A stretch of DNA of 64,000 nt from GCA-2708415 sp964353185. GTDB lineage: Bacteria > Pseudomonadota > Alphaproteobacteria > Micavibrionales > Micavibrionaceae. The stretch lies in assembly GCA_964353185.1 (NCBI GenBank), contig CAYGUV010000006.1, forward strand, positions 44,543 through 108,542, in the 5' to 3' direction. Below, in pieces: positions 25,992-34,420 of the stretch (within the stretch, counting starts at the first letter, position 1; the number at the start of each line of letters is the position of its first letter). The notes beneath the pieces were generated by a model, which searched no databases, had not been told where the DNA came from, and saw nothing but the letters and a program-made list of their open reading frames with translations. A program made the translations under genes and the position numbers.

Positions 25992-26615
25992 ATGAATAAA
26001 AAACGTCTTACCCGCATTATCACGATTTTGATTTTAGGTTTGGGGATTGCCGCCGCCATTGCCGCATACCAAATTCAAAATGAAAAAAATAATAAGCTTT
26101 CTTTATTTGACACCAATACGGCCGCGATCGTTGCAAAAGATTTTGGTGGGCCCTTTACCTTGGTCAATCAAAATAATGAAACCGTCACTGAAAAAGATTT
26201 TGATGGTAAAAAACGTTTAATTTATTTTGGCTTCACCTATTGCCCCGCCATATGCCCGACCGAATTACAAAAAATTACCGCTGCGCTCAATAATATTGGT
26301 GATCAAGCAAACGACATCACCCCAATCTTTATTACCGTAGACCCAGAGCGTGATACGGTTGATGTCATGCGTCAGTATGTTGATCTTTTCCACCCCAATT
26401 TTATTGGCTTAACGGGGTCAAAAGACCAAATTGAAGAGGCCAAAAATTCATATAAAATTTATGCCGCCAAAGTGCAGGATGACACCATGAGTGATTATAC
26501 GATGGATCATTCATCGTTCATTTATTACATTGATGAAAATAACGATTTGCGCCGTATATTCAAAGTCACCGACACAGCAGAGGACATAATAACTTTCTTA
26601 AAGAATAATTTATAA
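25992..26615 (+). CDS. SCO1/SenC family copper chaperone
   Basis: This 207-residue membrane-anchored thioredoxin-fold protein has a signal anchor at residues 8-26 and carries the copper motif YFGFTYCPAICPTE (CxxxC). A distal histidine is provided by DHSSFIYYI. SCO1 proteins insert copper into the CuA centre of cytochrome c oxidase subunit II. Together with the PCuAC gene near 7.5 kb it suggests an aa3-type oxidase. The ATG has GTGAGAAATTT upstream, a weak ribosome site. Confidence 0.93.
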   Translation: MNKKRLTRIITILILGLGIAAAIAAYQIQNEKNNKLSLFDTNTAAIVAKDFGGPFTLVNQNNETVTEKDFDGKKRLIYFGFTYCPAICPTELQKITAALNNIGDQANDITPIFITVDPERDTVDVMRQYVDLFHPNFIGLTGSKDQIEEAKNSYKIYAAKVQDDTMSDYTMDHSSFIYYIDENNDLRRIFKVTDTAEDIITFLKNNL

Positions 26616-26686
26616 AAAACGGGCGGCCTTTTTAAATTTTCATGATATTATTATGTTTCAAAATTCAACCATTCGGGGGAAACATA

Positions 26687-27973
26687 ATGTTAAAATCTAA
26701 ATCACTCTTAACGGCCGCAATTTCTGCGTCCGCATTACTCTTTACAATTTCTGGCGCGCAAGCCGCCGGTTTTTATATCCAAGAACAATCTGTCAAAGGC
26801 TTGGGAAGTGCCTTTTCAGGGTCAACAACATCTATCGATGATGCATCGACAATCTTCTTTAATCCAGCCGGAATGACGAAGTTGGATGGGATGCAAGCTA
26901 ATGTTGGTGTGCATTTACTTATTCCAGATGCAGATTTGACCGATAATGGAACAACCTCAGCTTTACCGGGTGTTACAATTGGAGGGAATCCTAGTAATCC
27001 TTATTCCCCTACCCCTGTGCCAAATGCTTTTTTGGCGGCGCCTGTTGAATTAGGGGGCCAAACATTTTGGGCAGGTATCGGTGTTACAGCCCCCTTTGGC
27101 CTAGCGAGCGAATACGATGATGATGACTTTAATAGTTTTGATTCAACAGACACTGAACTTAAAACTATTAATGTTGCCCCCTCTGTCGCCTATTCAGTAA
27201 ACGACATGTTTTCAATCGGTGGTGGTATTGATATTCAATATGCAGATGCTGAATTAGAAAGTTTTATTGATACAGGCGTTGTGGGGCTTGGAACAGGAAC
27301 ATCTAAATTAGAAGGTGATGATATTAGTATTGGATATAATATTGGCTTACAATTTAGACCGCGTTTTGATACAGAAATTGGATTACATTATCGCTCTGGT
27401 ATAAGTCATGAATTAGAAGGAAGCATCAGCGTACGTGGATTGGCTGCAAATAATTTTGATGAAAGCGGTTCTGCAGATTTAGATTTGCCAGACATTGCGA
27501 CATTCGGTATTGCGCATGATGTGAATGATCGTTTGCGTATTATGGGACAAGCCACTTGGTTTGGATGGAGTAACTTTCAAGATATCGATGGTGAAACAGA
27601 CTCAGGAGCAAATGATCCAGATCCAGTTGTTCAAAACTATCAAAATACTTATGCACTGGCGATTGGTGCTGAATATGATTTAAATGATGCATGGACTGTT
27701 CGTGCAGGATATCAATTTGATGAAACACCAACAACAGATGAGTTTAGAACATCACGAACACCCGATGGCGACCGTAACTGGTTTAGCGCGGGCGCTACTT
27801 ATAAACTAAATAAACAGTTAAGTTTTGATGCCGCTGCAACATATATCGATGTTGATGAAGGTTCAATAAACCTTCAAAGAAACCCTGTTGGTGGAGTTAA
27901 CAGAGTAAACGTAGTTGGTAATACAGAAGGCTCAGTCGGGATCATTGCCGTTGGATTGAATTATAAATTCTAA
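26687..27973 (+). CDS. fadL: FadL/OmpP1 family outer-membrane long-chain fatty acid transporter
   Basis: ATG 26687 is preferred because GGGGGA lies eight bases upstream. A longer frame from 26642 would put hydrophobic residues before the signal peptide. The 428-residue product has a signal peptide ending SGAQAA, then the FadL hallmark AGFYIQEQSVKGLGSAFSG and IFFNPAGMT. The remainder is a 14-stranded-barrel-like sequence that ends in the aromatic residue F, as required for outer-membrane insertion. It imports exogenous fatty acids, and the beta-oxidation genes that use them lie 3-10 kb downstream. Confidence 0.93.
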   Translation: MLKSKSLLTAAISASALLFTISGAQAAGFYIQEQSVKGLGSAFSGSTTSIDDASTIFFNPAGMTKLDGMQANVGVHLLIPDADLTDNGTTSALPGVTIGGNPSNPYSPTPVPNAFLAAPVELGGQTFWAGIGVTAPFGLASEYDDDDFNSFDSTDTELKTINVAPSVAYSVNDMFSIGGGIDIQYADAELESFIDTGVVGLGTGTSKLEGDDISIGYNIGLQFRPRFDTEIGLHYRSGISHELEGSISVRGLAANNFDESGSADLDLPDIATFGIAHDVNDRLRIMGQATWFGWSNFQDIDGETDSGANDPDPVVQNYQNTYALAIGAEYDLNDAWTVRAGYQFDETPTTDEFRTSRTPDGDRNWFSAGATYKLNKQLSFDAAATYIDVDEGSINLQRNPVGGVNRVNVVGNTEGSVGIIAVGLNYKF

Positions 27974-27994
27974 CAATTAAATTATAAGAATTAC

Positions 27995-28026
27995 AAAAAG
28001 CCGCTTTTAATGAGCGGCTTTTTTTT
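27995..28026 (+). terminator. Terminator after fadL
   Basis: AAAGCCGCT and AGCGGCTTT form a 9-bp stem with a short AT loop followed by eight T residues, 22 bases after the fadL stop. Confidence 0.9.
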
Positions 28027-28088
28027 GAACTTTTTCTAAGGCTATTTGTTTTATTCCCACACGCTAAAGATGAAAAAAGGAGAAAGAA

Positions 28089-28538
28089 ATGTCAGACAAA
28101 AATTTAGACGAAGTATGTAAGATTATTGATATCAATAGAGATGCAGCAGAATTTTATCATGAAGCACATCAAAAAGCAGAAGATCAAGAAATTCAGAAAA
28201 TTTTCAAAAACTATGAAGACTTACACCATAGTGTAGTTGTTGACTTGCAAACCTTTGTACGTGAACAAGGCGGTGATCCTGAAACAAATGGTACGATCAT
28301 TGGTAACATGCAGGAGATGTGGGGGAAAGCAAAAGCAAGCTTAACCTCTGACGTAGACGAATCTTTGATTTCAAGTTTAGAAGAAGCGGAAGATCGCTGC
28401 ATTCATAACATCAAAGACGCGATTAAAGACGAAAATCTATCAGCCAATGCACGCATGGCCTTACAGCGTCAGGAGAGCACTTTACAACAGTCTCATGATT
28501 ACATGAAAATGATGAAAGATAGAGCGAAAGCCGCATAA
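28089..28538 (+). CDS. PA2169-type four-helix-bundle protein (DUF2383)
   Basis: A 149-residue all-helical acidic protein with the layout of the PA2169/TIGR02284 family. It has a helix with EFYHEAHQKAED, a loop with EQGGDPETNG, and QEMWGKAKASL. The regular spacing of acidic and histidine residues suggests a ferritin-like bundle, although metal-binding residues are not proven. AAAGGAGAAAG lies directly before the ATG, a strong ribosome site. It stands between two terminators as a single gene. Stress-related roles are suggested for the family but unproven. Confidence 0.8.
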   Translation: MSDKNLDEVCKIIDINRDAAEFYHEAHQKAEDQEIQKIFKNYEDLHHSVVVDLQTFVREQGGDPETNGTIIGNMQEMWGKAKASLTSDVDESLISSLEEAEDRCIHNIKDAIKDENLSANARMALQRQESTLQQSHDYMKMMKDRAKAA

Positions 28539-28558
28539 TCATTTTTAAAAAATTAAAT

Positions 28559-28591
28559 AAAAAGCCGCCAATATAAAAGGCGGCTTTTTTA
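28559..28591. terminator. Bidirectional terminator between DUF2383 and SCP2 genes
   Basis: AAAGCCGCC and GGCGGCTTT form a 9-bp stem. T residues follow on the + strand and a run of A residues precedes it, so it can terminate the convergent genes on both strands. Confidence 0.85.
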
Positions 28592-28611
28592 ATATTCATA
28601 TTTTAAAAAGC

Positions 28612-28914
28612 TTAATCTTCAATAATCGAATTAAGCTTCATCGCCAAACCCATTGATCCGTCGACTTTCAACTTGCCCATCATAAATGCCATTGTTGGAT
28701 CTTGCGTCCCATCCATAAATCCTTGGAAAGTATCGATTGAACATTTTAATGTACATTCCGCATCTTTATCCTCGTGCGAGATTAATGGTGGGCTTTGCGT
28801 ACCATCGACAAAGATGATTCCATCATCGCTAAAATCAAATTTAACTTTATGTTCAAACCCTGCGGCCATTGCCATTTTTGCTCTTATCGCTTCTGTAATT
28901 GTTTCTAAAGACAT
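28612..28914 (-). CDS. SCP2 sterol-binding domain protein
   Basis: A 100-residue single-domain protein of the SCP2 sterol carrier family. Matches to the fold are HKVKFDFSDDGIIFVDG and FQGFMDGTQDPTMAFMMGKLKVDGSMGLAMKL, the latter spanning the classic hydrophobic ligand pocket. It binds lipids or fatty acyl groups. Position between fadL and acyl-CoA dehydrogenase genes fits fatty-acid handling. It has its own promoter region, divergent from nothing nearby. Confidence 0.88.
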   Translation of the reverse strand: MSLETITEAIRAKMAMAAGFEHKVKFDFSDDGIIFVDGTQSPPLISHEDKDAECTLKCSIDTFQGFMDGTQDPTMAFMMGKLKVDGSMGLAMKLNSIIED

Positions 28915-28956
28915 TATAATTCTTTCTATAATTTAAATTGTTATTTCAATTTAAGT

Positions 28957-29766
28957 TTACGCGTTAACTTTCATATTATCAATTAATCTTGTATTACCAA
29001 TCCATGCGGCGGCAAAAATTCTATCCGGATTGTTTGGTTCAAAATTCTGTGAATTCCGTGCAGTGCAATAATCCACTTTATCAAAGCCACACGCCAATAA
29101 TTTTTGAATGGCTTCTTCCTCAGATAAATTTTCCTGCGCCATTTGTAATAAAATCTTATTTAATTGAATCGCAATTTCATATTTATCAGATGAAAGATAC
29201 TTATTACGCGACGATAACGCCAATCCATTTTCATCACGTATTGTATTCACCCCAATAACTTTTACAGGAATGTTTAAATCTGTGACCATGCGCTCAATCA
29301 CTTTTAATTGCTGAAAATCTTTTTCGCCAAATAATGCTATTTCTGGCAGACATTGTAACAACATCTTTGCCACAACCGTTGTCACCCCATTAAAGAAATC
29401 AGGTCGGCACTCCCCTTCTAATGGTTTAGAAATATCTGACACACACACCATTGTTTGAAAGCCTTTTGGATAAATTTCTTCCGCATTGGGGACATAGACC
29501 GTATCGATACCCAGCGCAGATAATTTTTCTAAATCCTCATCCAATGTTTTTGGATATTTATCGAGGTCTTCGCCTTCACTAAATTGTTTAGGATTTAAGA
29601 AGATATACGGTAAGCAGATGTCAGATTGCAACAACCCTTGACGTACTAATTCCAAATGCCCTTCGTGCAATGCACCCATCGTCGGTACAAAAGAAAGCGT
29701 TTTACCCTCAGGCCATAATGGTTCCCGCCATGCGCGTAATTCAGCAACTGTTTTTATGAGTTTCAT
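28957..29766 (-). CDS. panC: Pantothenate synthetase
   Basis: This 269-residue enzyme condenses pantoate and beta-alanine with ATP to give pantothenate, the precursor of coenzyme A. The HxGH motif is TMGALHEGHLELVRQG. FLNPKQFSEGEDLDKYP, ALFGEKDFQQLKVIERMV and the SSRNKYLS loop are also seen. Size matches the family (about 280). Its ATG directly abuts the stop of the 155-aa gene upstream, so both come from one transcript. panB and panD are not here. Confidence 0.95.
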   Translation of the reverse strand: MKLIKTVAELRAWREPLWPEGKTLSFVPTMGALHEGHLELVRQGLLQSDICLPYIFLNPKQFSEGEDLDKYPKTLDEDLEKLSALGIDTVYVPNAEEIYPKGFQTMVCVSDISKPLEGECRPDFFNGVTTVVAKMLLQCLPEIALFGEKDFQQLKVIERMVTDLNIPVKVIGVNTIRDENGLALSSRNKYLSSDKYEIAIQLNKILLQMAQENLSEEEAIQKLLACGFDKVDYCTARNSQNFEPNNPDRIFAAAWIGNTRLIDNMKVNA

Positions 29767-30234
29767 TTAAGCGGCATTTAGTTGTTCATGACGATATTTT
29801 TGGATTAGACGCTCAACATCTAATGCAGGAAAATCACTATGGCCATCTGTTCTGAATACAGTAGCGCCTCTTACTAATTTAACACGCCTATCTAAACTTA
29901 TAGCTTCATCCATTAAACTGTCAGTTGATTTTTGTAAATGTGGTTCAATTTCTTCTAAACATTGAACGGCTTCAACAGCACATAAAAATAAGCCACGAAT
30001 ATTAGATTCTGTGAGAGGCTTATTCTTTTTGGCATAGCGAACGTTTTTTTCACTATAACCTTTGATAGAAAAATGTTCCTCAGTGCGGTCAATAATTTTT
30101 AAAACGCTTTTGTAAGCCTGAATTAAAAAGCTAGGTTCTTGTTCATTTCTTTCTAAAAACTTGGCCGCTTTTTTTGACCCCTTTTCTAAAGCAGTCAAAA
30201 TTTCTTCTTCTGTTAAAGTACGCTCGAAATTCAT
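29767..30234 (-). CDS. Hypothetical protein, 155 aa
   Basis: An unrecognised cytoplasmic protein, mostly helical, with a lysine-rich centre (YAKKNKPLTESN) and a conserved-looking end (RTDGHSDFPALDVERLIQKY). Its stop is the base next to the panC start. Its first 12 codons are duplicated on the far side of the 100-N gap (30355-30393), an artefact of scaffolding, so the true gene begins at 30234 and is not split. It is the likely partner of the acyl-CoA dehydrogenase gene upstream on the same strand. Confidence 0.7.
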   Translation of the reverse strand: MNFERTLTEEEILTALEKGSKKAAKFLERNEQEPSFLIQAYKSVLKIIDRTEEHFSIKGYSEKNVRYAKKNKPLTESNIRGLFLCAVEAVQCLEEIEPHLQKSTDSLMDEAISLDRRVKLVRGATVFRTDGHSDFPALDVERLIQKYRHEQLNAA

Positions 30235-30254
30235 AATGACGTATTTATAAGCCT
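30200..30254. repeat. 55-bp direct repeat, left copy, bordering the assembly gap
   Basis: Identical to 30355-30409. It covers the first codons of the 155-aa gene and the intergenic spacer. Repeat and gap together look like two contigs that overlap by 55 bp but were joined with N characters. Confidence 0.9.
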
Positions 30255-30354
30255 NNNNNNNNNNNNNNNNNNNNNNNNNNNNNNNNNNNNNNNNNNNNNN
30301 NNNNNNNNNNNNNNNNNNNNNNNNNNNNNNNNNNNNNNNNNNNNNNNNNNNNNN
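30255..30354. other. Assembly gap of exactly 100 N
   Basis: A round 100-N run is the usual placeholder for a gap of unknown size. Because the flanks are identical for 55 bp, the true gap length is probably negative, and no sequence need be missing. Confidence 0.97.
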
Positions 30355-30409
30355 ATTTCTTCTTCTGTTAAAGTACGCTCGAAATTCATAATGACGTATT
30401 TATAAGCCT
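30355..30409. repeat. 55-bp direct repeat, right copy
   Basis: Exact copy of 30200-30254. It runs into the acyl-CoA dehydrogenase stop codon (30408-30410). Removing one copy plus the N run leaves a normal spacer of about 20 bp between that gene and the 155-aa gene. Confidence 0.9.
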
Positions 30410-32195
30410 AAAATTGTGCTTCGTCTAGCTCCATCAAACTTTCTGCACCGGCCATAACGGCTTTGAAATGCCAGTCGGCTTCGGGTAGCATGCGGGCAAA
30501 GAAGAAACGCGCGGTTTTTATTTTTGACTCGTAAAATTCTTTATCGCCATCACCTGCTTCTAATTTTTCTTGGGCAACTTTTGCCATTTGAATCCACATA
30601 TACCCCATCGCGACCAACGCAAATTGGCGTAAATAATTGGTTGAGGCCGCACCTGCCTCTAAAGGATTTTTCAATCCTTTTTGGGCAATAATTGCGGTAG
30701 ATTGCTGTAGCTTTGCAAAAGATTTTGCGAGCGGAAAGATAAATTCCTGCAAATCACTATTGCTTTGGTTATCCTCGATAAATTGGCTAACGGGATGGAA
30801 GAAGCGGCGCAAATAACGACCCATATGCGCCCCCATCTTACGGCCGACCAAATCCAATGCCTGAATACCGTTTGTTCCTTCATAAATCATGGCGATACGG
30901 GCATCGCGGGTATATTGCTCTACCCCATATTCCCAGATATATCCATGACCGCCGTGCACTTGCATGGCAAGGGACGACACCTCAAACCCCATATCAGTAA
31001 GATATCCTTTTAAGATAGGCGTTAACAACGCAACCAGATCATCTGATTCTTGACGCGTTGCCGCATCTGGATGTTTTAGGGAAATATCCAAATGCATACC
31101 CGCCCAATAAGAAAGGGCGCGCGCGCCTTCACAAAATGCTTTTGATGTTAACAACATACGGCGTACATCAGGATGCACAATAATAGGGTCCGCCGCTTTA
31201 TCAGGATGTTTTGTTCCATCCAAACTACGCATTTGTAGGCGATCTTTGGCATAGGCCAGCGCATTTTGATATGCGACTTCAGCAATACCAAGCCCCTGCA
31301 TCGCCACACCCAATCGCGCAGCATTCATCATGGTAAACATTGCCTTGAGACCTTTATTCGGCTCCCCCACGAGCCAGCCCTTTGATTCTTCAAAATTCAT
31401 CACGCAGGTGGCGGACGCCTTAATGCCCATCTTATGTTCGATAGATCCGCAGACAACACCATTTACGCCCATATCTTCGGGCAAGAATTTGGGCACGACA
31501 AATAAAGATATCCCCTTTACCCCCTCTGGTGCGCCAGGTAAACGGGCCAAGACTAGATGGACAATATTTTCCGTTAAATCATGCTCGCCTGCTGAGATGA
31601 AAATTTTTGTTCCTGAAATTTTATAGGATAAATCATCACCATCATCTAATGCTTCTGCTTTGGTTCTGATCAATCCCAAATCTGTTCCACAATGAGGTTC
31701 GGTCAAACACATTGTTCCTGACCATGTTCCCTCAATCAATTTGGGCAAGTATGTAGCTTTTTGTTCATCCGTTCCATATTGGTGCAAGGCTTCGTAACAT
31801 CCTTGGGATAATCCTGGATACATACCAAAGGAAAAGTTTGCCGAACAAATCATTTCTTGCATCACGGTGTTCACCAACATAGGCAAACCCATGCCACCAT
31901 ATTCTGGGTCAGAGGAAACGCCGCACCAACCACCTTGGATAAATTCATTATAAGCTTCTTTGAAACCTTTTGGCGTTGTGACAACACCATTTTCTAATTT
32001 ACAGCCCTCTTCATCCCCACTTTGATTAATCGGGAACAAAACATTTTCACAAAGACGTCCGCCCTCTTCCAAAATTTGATCTACCAATTCAGCCGTTGCA
32101 TCTTCATAGCCAGGTATTTCAGTCAGCTTTTCTGCGCCCAACACGTCATGTAAAATAAATTTAATGTTGTCCATTGGCGGGTGGTAAATTGGCAT
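30408..32195 (-). CDS. Acyl-CoA dehydrogenase (DmdC-like long form)
   Basis: This 595-residue flavoenzyme oxidises acyl-CoA to enoyl-CoA, the first step of beta-oxidation. The N-terminal extension (residues 1-75) is typical of the ~600-residue group annotated as 3-methylmercaptopropionyl-CoA dehydrogenase/DmdC. Family marks are MCLTEPHCGTDLGLIRTKA, KIFISAGEHDLTENIVHLVL, and the C-terminal YEGTNGIQALDLVGRK that contains the catalytic glutamate. Substrate chain length cannot be read from sequence. It shares the lipid-degradation block with fadL, the FadN-type enzyme and thiolase. Confidence 0.92.
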   Translation of the reverse strand: MPIYHPPMDNIKFILHDVLGAEKLTEIPGYEDATAELVDQILEEGGRLCENVLFPINQSGDEEGCKLENGVVTTPKGFKEAYNEFIQGGWCGVSSDPEYGGMGLPMLVNTVMQEMICSANFSFGMYPGLSQGCYEALHQYGTDEQKATYLPKLIEGTWSGTMCLTEPHCGTDLGLIRTKAEALDDGDDLSYKISGTKIFISAGEHDLTENIVHLVLARLPGAPEGVKGISLFVVPKFLPEDMGVNGVVCGSIEHKMGIKASATCVMNFEESKGWLVGEPNKGLKAMFTMMNAARLGVAMQGLGIAEVAYQNALAYAKDRLQMRSLDGTKHPDKAADPIIVHPDVRRMLLTSKAFCEGARALSYWAGMHLDISLKHPDAATRQESDDLVALLTPILKGYLTDMGFEVSSLAMQVHGGHGYIWEYGVEQYTRDARIAMIYEGTNGIQALDLVGRKMGAHMGRYLRRFFHPVSQFIEDNQSNSDLQEFIFPLAKSFAKLQQSTAIIAQKGLKNPLEAGAASTNYLRQFALVAMGYMWIQMAKVAQEKLEAGDGDKEFYESKIKTARFFFARMLPEADWHFKAVMAGAESLMELDEAQF

Positions 32196-32383
32196 AAATA
32201 AAACCTCTTCGTTTTTATAATTGTTTCAGCTATTATTATATCAGACTTCAATAGTGTTTTCTATGTATTACCACCTTCTTTTTATTGAATTTTTTACCCA
32301 AATCTTAAAAGAATTTTAACCCATTTACGCCATGCTATTGTGTGGAATTTAGAAATATTACAATTAAATAAAGGGCACCTCTT

Positions 32384-33961
32384 ATGACTGATAAGGCAAC
32401 ACAAGATAAGGCAAAACTGGCAAGCGTAAAGGCGCCAGCAGCAGGGTATAATGATTTAAAGTTTTATTTCTCTAATCTAAACACAATGTTTTCAATTCGT
32501 GACACTTTGGCTATTGATATGATGACATCCATGCCACAAGGCGGTTTAAACCGACGCATTAACGAGATTTCATCCCTGACCAAACGTATTTATGCCGAAA
32601 CAACAACGCCCTCCGTTTCAAATCTATTGGATCAGGTCGAGGCAGAAGCCGACCATAATAAAGATAAATGGGATCAATGGGATCTAGCCAATATTCATGA
32701 AATGCGCCGTATTCATTCGCATTTATCTGCCCTCCCGCCCGAGCTTTATATCGCCTCCGTTCAAATTTCGAATGAAGGCCGCAAAATGCATCAAAATGCA
32801 CAAAAGGCAACAAAATGGGAAGAAGTCTCCCCCTATATTGAAAAAGTTGTCGATACATACCGTAAAATTGGTGAGTTAAAACAAAAGAAATTTAATACAG
32901 CCACACCATATCGTGCGCTGTTAATCGGATATGCCAGTGATATCAGCACCCGTCAGATGGACGATGTTTACGATTCAATGTTAAAGCCATTACAAGATTT
33001 ATATCAAAAGGCATTAGACAAACAAAATATGGAAGGCCTACCAAAACCGATAGAGGGTAAATTTTCCCGCGGTGATCAAATGTGGCTTAACAAAACTGTG
33101 CTTGAACTTATGGGTTTTGATTTCAACCGCGGTAGTCTAGAAATTTCAAGTCTGTCCCCCATGATGGGCGGTCATTATGACGATACGCGTATTTTGGTCC
33201 GTTGTAAAAACGATGGAAACTTCATGGATTCTCTTGATGATACGCTTTATCAAGGGGCGCGTGGTTTGTATCAACAAAACCTGCCAAAGCAATGGCAATC
33301 ACAACCTGTTGGTCAAGACCAAGGGATGATTATGATGAATAGCTTAAGCGCATTGTATGAAACTATTATTGGACGCACACCACAATTTTTTGATTTTATA
33401 TCAACACGCGCCGAAGGCGTCTTTAGACAATTTAAAAATTCTTCGTTTGAGCCTGAAAACTTTTACCAATTGAAAAAAGTTTTAAAACGCACAACAAACC
33501 GAAACGAAGCAGATGAGTTTAGTAAAATTTTCCACGATATTTTGCGATACCGTATTGAGCGTGACTTGATTAACGGTGACCTAAAAGTGAAAGATTTGCC
33601 AGAAAGATGGAATGCCGAAAGTAAAGAGTTATTAGGCCTAACACCAACCAACCTGTCAGAAGGGGTTTTACAAAACCCTGATTGGTTTACAGGGCGCTTT
33701 GGCTTTATTCCAACCAATACATACTCTCATATTATGGGGGCGGAACTGCAAGAATTGCTTTACCAATCCATTGACGATTTTCCGCAAAAGGTTGCAAAAG
33801 GCGATTTCACAGAAATGCATGAATGGTTAAAAGAGAATATCTATTCCAAAGGCCGCATTCATGGACCGTTTGAAACAATGAAACGTTTGGTTGGTAAAGA
33901 TGTCAGTCCACAGCCATTAATCGATCATTTAACCAGACGTTACCTAAGTGATAAAAAGTAG
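32384..33961 (+). CDS. M32 carboxypeptidase homologue lacking metal-binding residues
   Basis: This 525-residue protein aligns along its length with M32 metallocarboxypeptidases (carboxypeptidase Taq family). Unmistakable blocks are RYRIERDLINGDLKVKDLPE, WNAESKELLGL, GVLQNPDWFTGRFGFIPT and WLKENIYSKGRIHGP. But the zinc motif HEAGH reads YQGAR (289-293), the following IHES block reads MMNS (317-320), and the HPF motif reads SPM (258-260). All expected ligands and the catalytic glutamate are missing, so it should be inactive as a peptidase. The frame is intact and a ribosome site (AAAGGG) precedes the ATG, arguing for a functional pseudoenzyme rather than a decaying gene. Confidence 0.85.
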   Translation: MTDKATQDKAKLASVKAPAAGYNDLKFYFSNLNTMFSIRDTLAIDMMTSMPQGGLNRRINEISSLTKRIYAETTTPSVSNLLDQVEAEADHNKDKWDQWDLANIHEMRRIHSHLSALPPELYIASVQISNEGRKMHQNAQKATKWEEVSPYIEKVVDTYRKIGELKQKKFNTATPYRALLIGYASDISTRQMDDVYDSMLKPLQDLYQKALDKQNMEGLPKPIEGKFSRGDQMWLNKTVLELMGFDFNRGSLEISSLSPMMGGHYDDTRILVRCKNDGNFMDSLDDTLYQGARGLYQQNLPKQWQSQPVGQDQGMIMMNSLSALYETIIGRTPQFFDFISTRAEGVFRQFKNSSFEPENFYQLKKVLKRTTNRNEADEFSKIFHDILRYRIERDLINGDLKVKDLPERWNAESKELLGLTPTNLSEGVLQNPDWFTGRFGFIPTNTYSHIMGAELQELLYQSIDDFPQKVAKGDFTEMHEWLKENIYSKGRIHGPFETMKRLVGKDVSPQPLIDHLTRRYLSDKK

Positions 33962-34049
33962 TTTTATCACTATATCTTGTAAAATACCGTAATTCCCTCT
34001 AATGTGTTGGTGTTGAATAACAATTTGCATTAACTTGAAGGAATAAATT

Positions 34050-34346
34050 ATGAAAAAATTACTTGGATTAGGCGTTTTACTCGCCACAACAGCAAGCTTA
34101 TCAGCTTGCGGTGGTCTAGCAGAATGTAACGATTACTTAGACGAATGTAATATGGGCGGCGCGTACACTGAAGAGCGTACAGCGCAAGCAGACAAAAAAG
34201 TTATGGTTGCACCGGCTCCTGAGCCTGTTGTTGCAGCCCCCGCCCCCGCTCCGGCACCAGCTCCGGCTCCAGTACCAGCGCCAGTTGTGAACGACACACC
34301 GGTAATGATGTCAGCAGAACCACAATTTACAACAATTTCTAAATAA
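34050..34346 (+). CDS. Small lipoprotein with Pro-Ala repeat
   Basis: A 98-residue lipoprotein with lipobox LSAC (cysteine at residue 20). After a short region with two cysteines (ECNDYLDECN) there is a proline/alanine repeat (residues 53-80). This stiff linker is typical of envelope-spanning lipoproteins. AAGGA lies upstream of the ATG. The protein has no recognised domain. It is followed by its own terminator. Confidence 0.7.
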   Translation: MKKLLGLGVLLATTASLSACGGLAECNDYLDECNMGGAYTEERTAQADKKVMVAPAPEPVVAAPAPAPAPAPAPVPAPVVNDTPVMMSAEPQFTTISK

Positions 34347-34373
34347 GAAATTTTTGAGATAGAAAATACGAAG

Positions 34374-34399
34374 AAGGCGCCGTTAATGGCGCCTTTTTT
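34374..34399 (+). terminator. Terminator after the Pro-Ala lipoprotein
   Basis: AAGGCGCC and GGCGCCTT form an 8-bp stem over six bases, followed by T residues. Confidence 0.85.
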
Positions 34400-34420
34400 A
34401 TTTAATTGTTCTAAGATTTT

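Noticed and set aside
30200..30409. 55-bp direct repeats as target-site duplications of a mobile element
   Set aside because: They flank only a 100-N placeholder and consist of ordinary gene sequence; contig overlap explains them.
32384..33961. Decaying pseudogene reading of the M32 homologue
   Set aside because: The frame is full length with no stops or frameshifts, and a ribosome site is present; loss of ligands looks like a change of function.
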